Positions 33,284 to 41,951 of a DNA stretch of 64,000 nucleotides are shown here, piece after piece. The position numbers and the translations under genes were made by a program. The notes under the pieces were generated by a model, which worked only from the letters and a program-made list of their open reading frames with translations, did not search any database and was not told the origin of the DNA. Each line of letters starts with the position of its first letter. Positions within the stretch are counted from its first letter, which is position 1. The stretch is from Thermogemmatispora carboxidivorans (GTDB taxonomy: Bacteria > Chloroflexota > Ktedonobacteria > Ktedonobacterales > Ktedonobacteraceae), in assembly GCF_000702505.1 (NCBI RefSeq), contig NZ_JNIM01000001.1, positions 1,922,001-1,986,000 on the forward strand, written 5' to 3'.

Positions 33284-34138
33284 CTACTCCTCCTTCTCAT
33301 CCTTTTGGGAGACCGAGCGCGCTGCGCCCAGGCGAGTCTGCTGCTCACGGGCGTAGCGCTCGCCCAGGTACGCTTCGATGACGCGCTGATCTGTTAGCAC
33401 CTGTTCTGGAGGACCCTCAGCGATCTTGCTGCCCTGGTGCAAAACCATGATGCGCTGTGACAGGCCCATGATCGCCTGCATCACGTGCTCAATGACCAGC
33501 ACAGTTACCCCGCTAGCGTGGATGGCGCGAATCAGCGTGATCGCTTGTTCCACCTCGGTAGGTGTCAGGCCGGCCATAACCTCGTCGAGCAGCAGCAGCT
33601 CTGGCTCTAGTGCGAGTGCACGGGCCAGCTCCAGCCGCTTGCGATCGGCGACCGTGAGCTGATCCGCCCGGAAATGGGCTTTGGCCGCCAGGCCGACGCG
33701 CTCCAGTACCGCCTCGGCGGCCTCGCGCGCAGCCCTCTGTTTGAGGCCACGGCGTCCGAAGAGGGCGCCGATCATCACGTTTTCGTGCACGCTCAGGCCC
33801 TTGAACGGCTGAGTTACCTGAAAGGTGCGGGCAATACCTAAAGAAGCCCGTCGGTGAGGAGGCTGGCGACTGATATCCTGACCGCGGTAGCGAATCTGTC
33901 CGCTGCTCAGGGAGAGCGAGCCGCTGATCAGGCCGATCATGGTGGTCTTGCCGGCGCCATTGGGGCCAATAATGCCTACAATCTCCCCGCGCCGAACGGC
34001 AAAATCGAGCTGCTTGACGGCGGGGAGTCCGTCGAAGAACTTGCACACGCCCCGCAGCTCTAGCAATGGCTGCGGCTCCTGCTGCCTTCCTGTGCCTGCT
34101 AGCTCAGACGCCGTTGGCGGCGATAACACGTCGGACAC
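33284..34138 (-). CDS. livG: Branched-chain amino acid-type ABC transporter ATPase (LivG)
   Basis: This ATPase shows Walker A GPNGAGKTTMIGLISG, the LivG-type GIARTFQVTQPFKGLSVHENVMIGAL Q-loop region, the LivG-typical degenerate signature LTVADRKRLELARALA, Walker B LLLLDEVMAGLTP and LVIEHVMQAIMGLSQRI; it ends with VIEAYLGERYA as LivG proteins do. It pairs with the LivF ATPase immediately downstream and overlaps the LivM gene by 35 nt. Confidence 0.92.
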   Translation of the reverse strand: MSDVLSPPTASELAGTGRQQEPQPLLELRGVCKFFDGLPAVKQLDFAVRRGEIVGIIGPNGAGKTTMIGLISGSLSLSSGQIRYRGQDISRQPPHRRASLGIARTFQVTQPFKGLSVHENVMIGALFGRRGLKQRAAREAAEAVLERVGLAAKAHFRADQLTVADRKRLELARALALEPELLLLDEVMAGLTPTEVEQAITLIRAIHASGVTVLVIEHVMQAIMGLSQRIMVLHQGSKIAEGPPEQVLTDQRVIEAYLGERYAREQQTRLGAARSVSQKDEKEE

Positions 34139-35183
34139 GTCGCACTCCTTCTACCAGCAACTGCCGGCGGCTTACTCCAGGGGCCAGCGGGCGGAAAAAT
34201 TCCTGCACAAGGCCCACCAGGCCCTGGGGAATGAAGATGGTGACAATGGCAATCGTCAGGCCCAGCAGCGAGTTGTGGAATGCCGAGCCACTGATTTGAA
34301 ACTGGAACGAGAGCAGCTCGAAGAGAATGGCGCTGATGAGGGGACCGAGCAGGGTGCCTGCTCCACCGAGGACGGTCAGGAGGACCATCTCTACTGAAAT
34401 GCCAACATCAAAGACTGTCGGCGGGTCAAAGCCGGTCGACCAGTAGGCGTAGAGGCCGCCTGCGAGCGCCGTGGGCACAGCGCTGAGCACAAAGGCCCCT
34501 ATCTTATACCAGTAAGTTGGAATACCCATTGCCTCGGCGGTCTCTTCGCTCTCGCGAATGGCGATCAGCGCATAGCCGGGTTTGCTGCGCGCCAGATAAG
34601 CAGCCAGCAGGAAACATGCCAGAGCTAGCAACCAGAAAAGAAAGTAAAAGGCGGTATCAGAGAGCGCTGGCAGAGGCAGCTCGACCTCGCCGCCGCTGCC
34701 ACCAAGGTTGCGAATGGCGACGAGCTCGCGCGTAGCTTCGGCGATCCCTAACGTAGCAATAGCGAAATAGTGTCCTCTTAAGCGAAGAACGGGTAAACCG
34801 AGTAGAAAAGCGAGCAAACCAGCAATTCCGGCTCCGGCCGCGAGTCCGAGCCAGAATGGACGGCCAGCCAGCACCAGCAAGCCAGTGCTATAGGCGCCAA
34901 CGCCGAAGAAGAAAACGTTCCCAAAAGAGGCATAGCCGGTGAAGCCGCCCAGAAAATTCCAACTTTGGGCAAGGGCGGCGAACATCACAATCAAGGTCCA
35001 GGTATGGAGCGTAGCGGCGTCGCCGCTCAGTGGAATCAGGGCTGCCAGAGCCAGGATGATCAAGCCCGTCAGCAGCGACCAGAGCCAGCGAGTGCCTGAT
35101 TTTGGCTGGGCTGGCCGCTGCTCAGCAGTTGGCTCAGAGGTAGCGGTGGGCGACGTTGAAGGCTTACGCCGGGGTCCAGACAT
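34104..35183 (-). CDS. livM: Branched-chain amino acid-type ABC transporter permease (LivM)
   Basis: A 359-residue inner-membrane permease with about ten hydrophobic segments after a ~30-residue polar leader. The LivM marks are NFLGGFTGYASFGNVFFFGVGAYS near the N terminus, the cytosolic coupling segment SKPGYALIAIRESEETAEAMGI, and TVLGGAGTLLGPLISA near the C terminus. It forms the pore with LivH. The genes overlap or abut throughout, consistent with one operon. Confidence 0.92.
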   Translation of the reverse strand: MSGPRRKPSTSPTATSEPTAEQRPAQPKSGTRWLWSLLTGLIILALAALIPLSGDAATLHTWTLIVMFAALAQSWNFLGGFTGYASFGNVFFFGVGAYSTGLLVLAGRPFWLGLAAGAGIAGLLAFLLGLPVLRLRGHYFAIATLGIAEATRELVAIRNLGGSGGEVELPLPALSDTAFYFLFWLLALACFLLAAYLARSKPGYALIAIRESEETAEAMGIPTYWYKIGAFVLSAVPTALAGGLYAYWSTGFDPPTVFDVGISVEMVLLTVLGGAGTLLGPLISAILFELLSFQFQISGSAFHNSLLGLTIAIVTIFIPQGLVGLVQEFFRPLAPGVSRRQLLVEGVRRVRRVIAANGV

Positions 35184-35224
35184 TGTCTCTCTCCTTCTTG
35201 CCTTTGGCTCACCGGGATCGTCGT

Positions 35225-36097
35225 TCAGGCATAGAACGCCTTGCCCAGAATACCGCGCGGACGGATAATCAGTACCAGGACCATCAGGGCAAAGGCGATG
35301 GCGTCGTCATAGCCGGGGCCGATGCCTGGGAGCAAAGGCACAACCGTTTCGGCCAGGCCGAAGACCAGGCCGCCAGCCAGGGCGCCCCAAGGGGTGCCCA
35401 AGCCCCCGAGCACGACGATGACGAAGGCTCGCAGCGTGAAAACGCCCCCTTGTGACGGGTCAAAGGGGTACAGCTCAACCAGCATAGCCCCTGCTGCGCC
35501 GGCCAGGGCCGCCCCAAGGCCAAAGGTCAGCGCGTAGATGCGGTCAATGCGGATGCCCATCAGGCGTGCCGCATCGCGATCCATGCCGGTGGCCAGAATA
35601 GCGTTCCCTGTGCGAGTACGTTGCAGAAAGAGGCTCAGGGCGGCTGTCAGTAGCACGGCAATCAGAGCAGCCAGCAGACGATCAAAAGGAATATGCAGGG
35701 TCCCCAGCGTCAGACCGAAGCCACTGTACGCAGTATTAATCGAGCGTCGATCGCTAGTGAACAGGAGCTGTACCACATCGGCGATGAGCAGATCGAGGCC
35801 GAAGGTGAGCAGGAACGTCATCAGAAAAGGTGCACGAATAACGCGATTAATCGCCACATATTGCACGATCCAGCCCAGGCAGAAGAGCAGCAGCATGGTC
35901 AAAGGGAGGCCGAGAAAAGGATCGATGTGCAGCTGCGTAAAGGCCCAGTAGGCAGCATAGGCCCCGACCAGAATGAAAGCGCCGTGGGCGAGATTGACGA
36001 TATTCATGATCCCCCACACCAGCGAAAAGCCCAAGGCTACCGCGGCGTAGAGACTGCCCAACAGCAGCCAGTTCACAATCACCTGCACAATCAGCAT
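35225..36097 (-). CDS. livH: Branched-chain amino acid-type ABC transporter permease (LivH)
   Basis: The 290-residue permease has about eight membrane segments. It has GSLYAAVALGFSLVWGIMNIVNLAHGAFILVGAY at the N terminus, the coupling helix GMDRDAARLMGIRIDRIYALTFGLGAALAGAAG, and IVVLGGLGTPWGALAGGL, all typical of LivH. It is separated from the binding-protein gene by a 158-nt gap holding a stable hairpin. Confidence 0.92.
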   Translation of the reverse strand: MLIVQVIVNWLLLGSLYAAVALGFSLVWGIMNIVNLAHGAFILVGAYAAYWAFTQLHIDPFLGLPLTMLLLFCLGWIVQYVAINRVIRAPFLMTFLLTFGLDLLIADVVQLLFTSDRRSINTAYSGFGLTLGTLHIPFDRLLAALIAVLLTAALSLFLQRTRTGNAILATGMDRDAARLMGIRIDRIYALTFGLGAALAGAAGAMLVELYPFDPSQGGVFTLRAFVIVVLGGLGTPWGALAGGLVFGLAETVVPLLPGIGPGYDDAIAFALMVLVLIIRPRGILGKAFYA

Positions 36098-36118
36098 TGC
36101 AGTACCTCTCTGTGAAAG

Positions 36119-36144
36119 GGAAGCCTGCGCACAGGCAGGCTTCC
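36119..36144 (-). terminator. Intercistronic hairpin between binding-protein and permease genes
   Basis: GGAAGCCTGC/GCAGGCTTCC, a perfect 10-bp stem with a 6-nt loop, followed on the minus strand by CTTTC. Such hairpins after binding-protein genes usually attenuate or protect the mRNA so that the binding protein is made in excess. Confidence 0.65.
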
Positions 36145-36255
36145 GACAGCTAGAACCAGCATCGCTTTGCCCCTCATTGGCTGGTAGCGGTGGGCCAGGG
36201 GCAGCCTGCTCGCTTGGCTAAGAGCGAGGGCGAGCTGAGGCACTACGGCGGCATG

Positions 36256-37590
36256 CTAGCGCTGAGAGAAAGGAGGGGTTGGGTAGAGCAGCTGTGCGTT
36301 AGCGACCTCCTTCGGGTAGACGGTCACTACCTGGCCATTCTGGATCTGGATGGTGGCCATCGGCTTAAACGTATTGGCTCCAGTGGCATCGAAACGAATG
36401 ACACCATAGAAGGTCATAATATTGAGCCGGGCCAGGGCGTCGCGTACCTTTTGAGGATCGATCGAACCAGCATTCTGGAGCGCGTACTGGAAGGCCAGGC
36501 CAGCGGCGGTGGACTCAGCAGACTGATAGGAGGGTTCATGACCGAAGGTCTGCTTGTAGATCCGCTCATAGTTGGCTGGAGTCCCAAAGAAGTCGATACC
36601 CTGGTAGTGCTCCTGGGGAGTCCACTGCGAAGACCCCAGAACGTAGTTGGCATCGGGCCCGAGCGAAGTGGTAAAGTCAGGGGTAGCAGGGCCGACCGTG
36701 AAGGCATAGAGTTTGGCGTTGATATTGAGTTGCTTGCACTCCTTCATGGTCGTTACGGCTTCGCTTTCATGGCCCGAGCCAAGCAGCATGTCGGGGACAC
36801 CGCCGTGGGCTGAAGTTTTCAGGGCTGTCAGTACTCCTGTCAGGTCAGTGGCCCCTGATGGATAGGTCTGGTAGTAAACGACCTCCATGCCCTGGCTGCG
36901 GGCGAAGTCGCGGGCGGCAGTAGCCACCTCCTCAGAGAAGGAGTCATTGGCCGAAATGATGGCCACGGTCTTCGGGGGGGTGGGCAGGCTCAGGGCTGCT
37001 TCCAGCATCACCTTAGCGTACTCCGAGGCCGGGCTGAGCACACCGAAAATATAGTGGAAGCCGCGGGAGAAAATCGCTTTGGCGGCGCCGTTGGCTTCGA
37101 CCATAGGGATCTTGTAGCGTTCAGCGATGGCTTCGTCCTGCAGGGTGGCCGATGTGCCGTAGGGGCCGAGGAGGAAATTGACCTTGTCAGCAGTAATCAA
37201 TTGCTGGGTAAGCTGAGCGCTCCTGGTGGGACTACTCCCGTCATCATAGTACTTGAGAGCGACCTGGTAGGTGGTGTTCCCCACTTTAATGCCGCCGTGG
37301 GCATTGACCTCTTTCACCCAAAGCTGGTAGCCTTCCAGAGTAAGATGGCCTTCGGTCGCTGTGGACCCCGTGAGCGAAATCGGGGCCCCAAAGAGCAAGG
37401 TATTGCTACTGCTCGCTGTCCCACCGCAGGCCAGCAGTCCTATCGAGCAGAAGAGAGCGAGAAGTAGCGAGAGAAGAGCTGTCGGCAGCGGCGAGCGCGC
37501 CGCGTTGCTGCGGGACTGAAAGGTCGAGTTGTGTCCCGTGTGCGCAAGATGGCGCCGCGGGAGGTGGAGGTAGCTGAAAAGGCGAGTCAT
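36256..37590 (-). CDS. ABC transporter substrate-binding lipoprotein (branched-chain amino acid-like)
   Basis: From the ATG at 37590 (preceded by GGGGGAG, 7 nt) the protein has a basic N terminus, a long hydrophobic segment (ALLSLLLALFCSIGLLACGG) and an LLAC lipobox, so it is a membrane-anchored lipoprotein. The mature part is a type I periplasmic-binding fold (LLFGAPISLTGSTATEGHLTLEGYQLWVKEVNAHGGI, GPYGTSATLQDEAIAERYKIPMVEANGAAKAIF, VAIISANDSFSEEVATAARDFA). It captures the ligand for LivHMGF encoded just downstream. Ligand identity is not determined; the Peripla_BP_6 family also binds amides, urea and aromatic acids. A GTG at 37641 would lengthen it but has a poorer site. Confidence 0.92.
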   Translation of the reverse strand: MTRLFSYLHLPRRHLAHTGHNSTFQSRSNAARSPLPTALLSLLLALFCSIGLLACGGTASSSNTLLFGAPISLTGSTATEGHLTLEGYQLWVKEVNAHGGIKVGNTTYQVALKYYDDGSSPTRSAQLTQQLITADKVNFLLGPYGTSATLQDEAIAERYKIPMVEANGAAKAIFSRGFHYIFGVLSPASEYAKVMLEAALSLPTPPKTVAIISANDSFSEEVATAARDFARSQGMEVVYYQTYPSGATDLTGVLTALKTSAHGGVPDMLLGSGHESEAVTTMKECKQLNINAKLYAFTVGPATPDFTTSLGPDANYVLGSSQWTPQEHYQGIDFFGTPANYERIYKQTFGHEPSYQSAESTAAGLAFQYALQNAGSIDPQKVRDALARLNIMTFYGVIRFDATGANTFKPMATIQIQNGQVVTVYPKEVANAQLLYPTPPFSQR

Positions 37591-37856
37591 GGCTTCTCCC
37601 CCATCGTTGGGTTCTCCAGGTGGCGCTGGAGCTGTCAGCACCGGCCTGACAAGATGACTGGCGCTGCGCCTGGCCCGAGGCGGGGCGCGGAGAGCACGAG
37701 ATGGGTCAGGCGATGAGGCAGTCGCACAGCACGGTCAGTCAATCCTTGCCTGACTACCCCTTCCAGGGCTGCCTGCCAACGGCAACGCCTGGCATGAACG
37801 CTGTCCCCTTTGCTTCGCTTCACTGCCTGTCCATCTCTGCAGTGCATCGCTGCGCT

Positions 37857-37915
37857 GGTTAAATAGATTGAACAATTTCTATTATAATAGGTCAGACAGG
37901 GAGCGGTAAACTGGT
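37857..37915. promoter_or_regulatory. Divergent promoter region between the ABC importer and cobS
   Basis: TATAAT occurs on the plus strand at 37883 and, because CTATTATAATAG is palindromic, also on the minus strand. Plus: TTAAAT, 18 nt, TATAAT. Minus: TTTACC, 18 nt, TATAAT. An imperfect palindrome AATAGA...TCTATT flanks it. No B12 box is visible ahead of cobS. Confidence 0.4.
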
Positions 37916-38016
37916 AACAGGCTAGCGTTAAGCGTTTAGCTGCTTATCTACGCTCGACTGGCTGTGTAAAGTCTGAGATTAGCCAATGCTGCCTGCAAGC
38001 GAAGAGGAGGAATGGT

Positions 38017-38868
38017 ATGCACACGCACTCCGATGAGTCGCGGTCCGGCCTGGCCTTACAGGCCAGCTGGCGACCGTGGACCCGGCTGGGTCGCTTCTGC
38101 CGCAATCAATATGCTGAGCTTGTTGCGGCAGTTCTCTTTCTGACCATCTTGCCGTTACCTGGACGGCGCTTATTAGCAGGCAGTAAAGAGGAAAGTGCCG
38201 CGCTGATCGTAGGGAGCCTCTATTACCCCCTCGTCGGCCTGCTACTTGGTGCCATTCTCTGTTTGCTCGCTACCTTGTTCGCCCCCCACGTTCCCGCCCT
38301 TGTACTGGCGGCCCTGCTGGTCGTGGCCGAGATCATGCTCACGGGGGGCCTGCACCTCGATGGGGTCATGGACAGTTGTGATGGTCTCTTTGGGGGTATT
38401 GGGCGCGAGCGTCGTCTGGAAATCATGCATGATAGCCGTGTTGGTAGTTTTGGGGTTCTGGGTGCATTTACGCTGTTATTGCTGCGTTTCGCTATTTTAG
38501 CCAGTCTCCCCTTCTGGAGTTTGCTAGCGGCTCTCCTGGTTGCGCCGACCCTTGGGCGTTGGGCGATGGTGCTGGCTGGCGGCCTCTTCCCGGCGGCGCG
38601 TCCCGATGGTCTGGGGGCCGCTTTTCATCAGGCAGTGACCCTGCGTCGTCTCCTTCTGGCTGGCCTCGGTACTGTGCTCATTGCCCTCCTCTTCGCTCAT
38701 CTCATCGGTCTCTTTGTCTGGTTGCTGAGCAATCTTCTCATCGTTGGCCTGGGCCTGGCTGTGACCCGCTCACTCGGCGGTCTCACGGGCGACATTTGTG
38801 GGGCCTTCGGTGAAATCTGCGAAGTTTGTGCCTTGCTACTCTTCCTCCTGATGCATGTTTCTCTTTAG
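38017..38868 (+). CDS. cobS: Adenosylcobinamide-GDP ribazoletransferase (cobalamin synthase)
   Basis: The membrane enzyme joins adenosylcobinamide-GDP to alpha-ribazole (phosphate), the last step of the nucleotide loop pathway. The CobS marks are FLTILPLP, SLYYPLVGLLLGA, GGLHLDGVMDSCDGLFGG (the Asp-rich catalytic motif), MHDSRVGSFGV and LGRWAMVLAG. About seven helices follow. The ATG follows GAGGAGGAATGGT. cobU begins 15 nt downstream. The two genes alone suggest cobinamide salvage or a dispersed pathway. Confidence 0.95.
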   Translation: MHTHSDESRSGLALQASWRPWTRLGRFCRNQYAELVAAVLFLTILPLPGRRLLAGSKEESAALIVGSLYYPLVGLLLGAILCLLATLFAPHVPALVLAALLVVAEIMLTGGLHLDGVMDSCDGLFGGIGRERRLEIMHDSRVGSFGVLGAFTLLLLRFAILASLPFWSLLAALLVAPTLGRWAMVLAGGLFPAARPDGLGAAFHQAVTLRRLLLAGLGTVLIALLFAHLIGLFVWLLSNLLIVGLGLAVTRSLGGLTGDICGAFGEICEVCALLLFLLMHVSL

Positions 38869-38883
38869 ACGAAGGTAAGGAGC

Positions 38884-39540
38884 GTGTTCCACGTGAACAG
38901 AGAAGAGACTGGATCTGAAGCCGTCATCGCGCAGCTGACATTTGTCCTGGGAGGGGCACGCAGCGGCAAGAGCCGCTTTGCTCTGCGTTTGGCGGCAGCC
39001 AGCAGGCGGCCTGTGGCTTTTATTGCCACAGCGACCGTGAGCGATCAGGAGATGGCCGAGCGAATTCGTCGACATCGAGCCGAGCGTCCTGGCGACTGGT
39101 ATACCTTTGAAGAGCCGCTACGACTGGACCGGGCTATCCTGCAAGCAGCCAGTGTTGCTGATGTTCTGCTACTGGATTGTCTAACGCTTTGGCTGAGCAA
39201 CCTGTTGCAAGCCCATGAGCAAGCAGAGCCAGAGATGGCGGTGATCAGTCCCGAACGAGAGGCCCAGGTCCTGGGAGAAGTTGAGCGCCTTCTGCAGGCG
39301 GCACGCGCCCTACGATCTGATCAACAGCTCATCGTCGTCTCTAACGAAGTGGGATTAGGCATCGTGCCGCTCTCTCCCCTGGGACGAGGTTACCGCGACC
39401 TGCTAGGACTGGTCAATCAGCGCCTGGCCCGGGCCGCCGTGCGGGCCTATTTCCTCATCGCCGGCCTTCCCCTTGACCTCAAGCGCTGGCAGGCCGAAGG
39501 GCTAGAGGCCATCCTCGACAATGACCGGCCTGGCCTCTAG
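38884..39540 (+). CDS. cobU: Adenosylcobinamide kinase / adenosylcobinamide-phosphate guanylyltransferase
   Basis: A P-loop protein: FVLGGARSGKSRFAL (Walker A), the RRHRAERPGDWYTFEEP segment with the guanylate-accepting histidine, DVLLLDCLTLWLSNLL, VSNEVGLGIVPLSPLGRGYRDLLGLVNQ and a C-terminal IAGLPLDLK. It phosphorylates adenosylcobinamide and transfers GMP. The start is a GTG with AAGGAG upstream. It forms an operon with cobS. Confidence 0.95.
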   Translation: MFHVNREETGSEAVIAQLTFVLGGARSGKSRFALRLAAASRRPVAFIATATVSDQEMAERIRRHRAERPGDWYTFEEPLRLDRAILQAASVADVLLLDCLTLWLSNLLQAHEQAEPEMAVISPEREAQVLGEVERLLQAARALRSDQQLIVVSNEVGLGIVPLSPLGRGYRDLLGLVNQRLARAAVRAYFLIAGLPLDLKRWQAEGLEAILDNDRPGL

Positions 39541-39618
39541 CCTTGTCTCTCGCTGGCTGGTAGGATAGCTGGTAGCTGGATGAAGGAGAGTCGAGTCGGC
39601 AGCGGCACTGAAGCAGGC

Positions 39619-40803
39619 TCAGGCTGGCCGGGCAGCCCGCTGCAACTGGCGACTGGCGATGAGGAAGAAAGGGATGGCCAGCAGCTCGGCCAGCAAGCAG
39701 AAGGTGATAGCGAGCGGCAGCGCCACGCTGTAGAGCAAACCGATCAGGGCGCTGCCCAGGAACCAGCAGATACCATAGCCGGCGGTGAAGATGCCATAGG
39801 CGGAGGCACGGCGTTGACCAGGTACCATTAAGGCCACGGCGGCGGGAATAAGCGACTCGTGGACACCCATGCCGAGGCCCCAGACGACCACCCCGAGCAG
39901 TGCCAGCCAGAAGCCCCCCAGGAAAACCAGCGGTGCAAACAAAGCTGCCAGAACTGTCAAAGGAATCAGAATGCCCATCCCCAGACGATCGAAGAGTCGT
40001 CCACACAGGAGCGAGCCTAAGCCGCTACTTCCCATTGCAATGGCATAGAAGACTGGGACCAGCGTGGAGGGCACGCTGGAGACACGGGCGAAATGATAGG
40101 CTATCAGAGGGAAATCGACGAACCCGGCGGCCACCAGAACGGCCCCGACCAGATAGACCCAGTACGTAGCTGGCAGCGCTTGGGGGGTAGCCACCTGGGG
40201 GGCGGGGGCCAGCTCGTGAGGGCGGGGGTAGAGCAGACGAGCCAACAAGAGAAGCAGCAAAGTTAAGGCAGCACTGACCGCCAGCGAAGCAAAGGCCAGG
40301 CGGTAGTTCCCCTGCCAGGCCAGTACCGCAGCTACAGCGAGTGGTCCCAGCAAGGCCCCAAACTGATCGAGGGCCTCGTGAAAACCAAAGGCCCAGCCAT
40401 AGCCCATCTCGTGGGCAGCCTGCGACAGCATGACATCTCGCGGCGGATTGCGGATCGCCTTGCCGGCGCGTTCGAGAATGATCAATAAAGCGGCCAATGG
40501 CCAGCTACCCGCTACAGCCAGCAGAGGGACCGAGACCATCTGTACCACATAGCCCACAATTGTCACCGGCCAGTATTTACCAGTGCGATCGCTCAGAGGA
40601 CCAGAGACGAGGCGCAGCCCGTAACCAAGTAGCTCACCCAGCCCGGTTACGGCCCCAATCAAGGCGGCCCCAGCCCCGAGCAGCGCCAGATAGGGACCGA
40701 GGATGCCCCGGGCTCCTTCATAGGTGAAGTCCGCAAAGAAGCTCAACAGACCGATCAACAGCACAAAGCGAAAGGCCGCTCTTTTGAGCGTCAGGCTATT
40801 CAT
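39619..40803 (-). CDS. MFS transporter
   Basis: About twelve membrane helices. An N-terminal half opens with LIGLLSFFADFTYEGARGILGPYLALLGAGAALIG, and motif A-like loops are visible (SGPLSDRTGKYWPV and CGRLFDRLGMGILIP). The family resembles drug or sugar efflux carriers of the YfmO/tetracycline-resistance type with an SFFADFxYE start, common next to stress genes. The ATG at 40803 has AAAGG upstream. It lies downstream of the half-length antiporter on the same strand, separated by a hairpin, so it may be in the fluoride riboswitch transcription unit. Substrate unknown. Confidence 0.8.
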   Translation of the reverse strand: MNSLTLKRAAFRFVLLIGLLSFFADFTYEGARGILGPYLALLGAGAALIGAVTGLGELLGYGLRLVSGPLSDRTGKYWPVTIVGYVVQMVSVPLLAVAGSWPLAALLIILERAGKAIRNPPRDVMLSQAAHEMGYGWAFGFHEALDQFGALLGPLAVAAVLAWQGNYRLAFASLAVSAALTLLLLLLARLLYPRPHELAPAPQVATPQALPATYWVYLVGAVLVAAGFVDFPLIAYHFARVSSVPSTLVPVFYAIAMGSSGLGSLLCGRLFDRLGMGILIPLTVLAALFAPLVFLGGFWLALLGVVVWGLGMGVHESLIPAAVALMVPGQRRASAYGIFTAGYGICWFLGSALIGLLYSVALPLAITFCLLAELLAIPFFLIASRQLQRAARPA

Positions 40804-40886
40804 AATCAACCTTTCTCCCCTGTCTCCTCGGCGGTTCACGGGGTGAGAATAACCGGTCGTTGTCAAAACGAGCTCTTCTGGCTCAG

Positions 40887-40925
40887 GGCACGGCGGTAGT
40901 TGGGGAAAGTGACCACCGCCGTGCC
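40887..40925 (-). terminator. Stem-loop between antiporter fragment and MFS gene
   Basis: GGCACGGCGGT/ACCGCCGTGCC, an 11-bp perfect stem with a 17-nt loop, 26 nt after the antiporter stop. A TTTT lies ~20 nt beyond on the minus strand, so termination is partial at best. Confidence 0.5.
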
Positions 40926-40950
40926 TCTGCTCCTTATTCTATGCGTTCAT

Positions 40951-41535
40951 TCACCCACACAGGGAGAGGGGGAAAGACTCCTTGTCTCTCTTCTGATCCT
41001 GGTGGTCCAAGGCCAGCATCCAGAGCGAGAAGCCGGCGAAGAGTAGTCCCAAGGCCAGCACTGTTCCCAGGTCAGTCACAAAACAGGCTGCCAGAATGAG
41101 CTTGCCAATCTCGCGTCGATTGAGGCCCGTCTCGACCATCACCGCGTACACCACGGCTACGGACGTCGTTGAGAGAGCTATCCCGGCCAGCTCTGAGGCT
41201 CGCCAGCTCCAGTGGCTGATCAACAACGTGAAGGCGCAAGCCCCGGCGAAGGGTGCCATAAACGAAGCGCAGCCGATAAGCAGACTGGGCCAGAGATGGC
41301 GACGAAAAACCGCCGGCTCGATTTCCGCTCCTGCCAGGAAGGTCAGCAAGACCGAGCCGAGGCTTGCCAGAAAGTCGCTCCAGGCCGTCGAGTAGAGCAG
41401 GTGGCTATTGCCACCGATGACCCCCAGAACGATTTCCACCAGGGCAACAGCGAGGCCCGTGCGAATCGAGATCAAGCTGGCTGAGAGAGCCAGCGCCATC
41501 CAGATAGCCGCGATGAACCACAGGTTTTCCGACAC
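40951..41535 (-). CDS. Half-length cation:proton antiporter (CPA2/NhaS-like), probably truncated
   Basis: The 194-residue product has about six membrane helices and ends after VTDLGTVLALGLLFAGFSLWMLAL with a short charged tail. It matches only the first half of a sodium/hydrogen exchanger-type domain (usual length ~400): LVEIVLGVIGGN, SLGSVLLTFLAGAEIEPAVFRRH, and ALSTTSVAVVYAVMVETGLNRREIG with the polar TTS and TD positions of the ion site. The GTG start at 41535 is chosen because AGGAGGAGAAGA precedes it. A fluoride riboswitch directly controls it; antiporters of this class are among known fluoride-regulated genes. The missing half suggests a decaying gene or an unusual dimeric half-transporter. 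Confidence 0.75.
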   Translation of the reverse strand: MSENLWFIAAIWMALALSASLISIRTGLAVALVEIVLGVIGGNSHLLYSTAWSDFLASLGSVLLTFLAGAEIEPAVFRRHLWPSLLIGCASFMAPFAGACAFTLLISHWSWRASELAGIALSTTSVAVVYAVMVETGLNRREIGKLILAACFVTDLGTVLALGLLFAGFSLWMLALDHQDQKRDKESFPLSLCG

Positions 41536-41656
41536 TCTTCTCCTCCTGATTGGCACAGAACCAGTGATTGCTGGCAAACAGACAGGGCCTGGGAGACGCA
41601 GACAGAGGAAGAAAAGAGTGGGGAAGAGGCCTCTCTGACGGGAGAGACAAAAAACC

Positions 41657-41766
41657 CCTGATTTGCGCCTCCAGGCGTAAATCAGGAGCCATCAGCAGTG
41701 CTGGCTGCGGTTTCGCCACTTCGCTCGCTCAGCGCAAGTCAGGTGGCGCGGCGGACTCCATCGCCT
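41657..41766 (-). promoter_or_regulatory. Fluoride (crcB-type) riboswitch with overlapping intrinsic terminator
   Basis: On the minus strand the conserved crcB elements occur in order: GGCGATGGAGTCCGCC (41765-41750), a variable hairpin CGCCAC...GTGGCG, AAACCGC, then CTGATGGCTCCT (41695-41684). The final CCTGATTT also forms the 5' arm of a ~13-bp terminator hairpin (41657-41686) followed by GGGGTTTTTTG. Aptamer and terminator therefore compete, the usual layout of an ON switch: fluoride binding should permit transcription into the antiporter gene at 41535. Confidence 0.9.
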
Positions 41767-41813
41767 TTCCCATACGTTGCATGCAGCTGCTTGTTCTCTC
41801 AACTGCTTTAGTA

Positions 41814-41819
41814 ATTATA
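41814..41819 (-). promoter_or_regulatory. Extended -10 promoter ahead of the fluoride riboswitch
   Basis: TGGTATAAT on the minus strand gives an extended -10 about 48 nt upstream of the aptamer; no clear -35 is seen. Confidence 0.6.
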
Positions 41820-41951
41820 CCATAGCTTGCAAGAAGCTGGGGAAGATTTGCGATCTGGGGGGCAGGCAGCCTATAATGAAAGGGCAGCCGCTCATGATGG
41901 AGGCAAGCTTCGCCTCCCTTTCCCCTCAAACCTCATCTCTGGAGCAGAGCA

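Noticed and set aside
37863..38016. A cobalamin riboswitch ahead of cobS
   Set aside because: No B12 box or other conserved element could be matched in the 150-nt leader.
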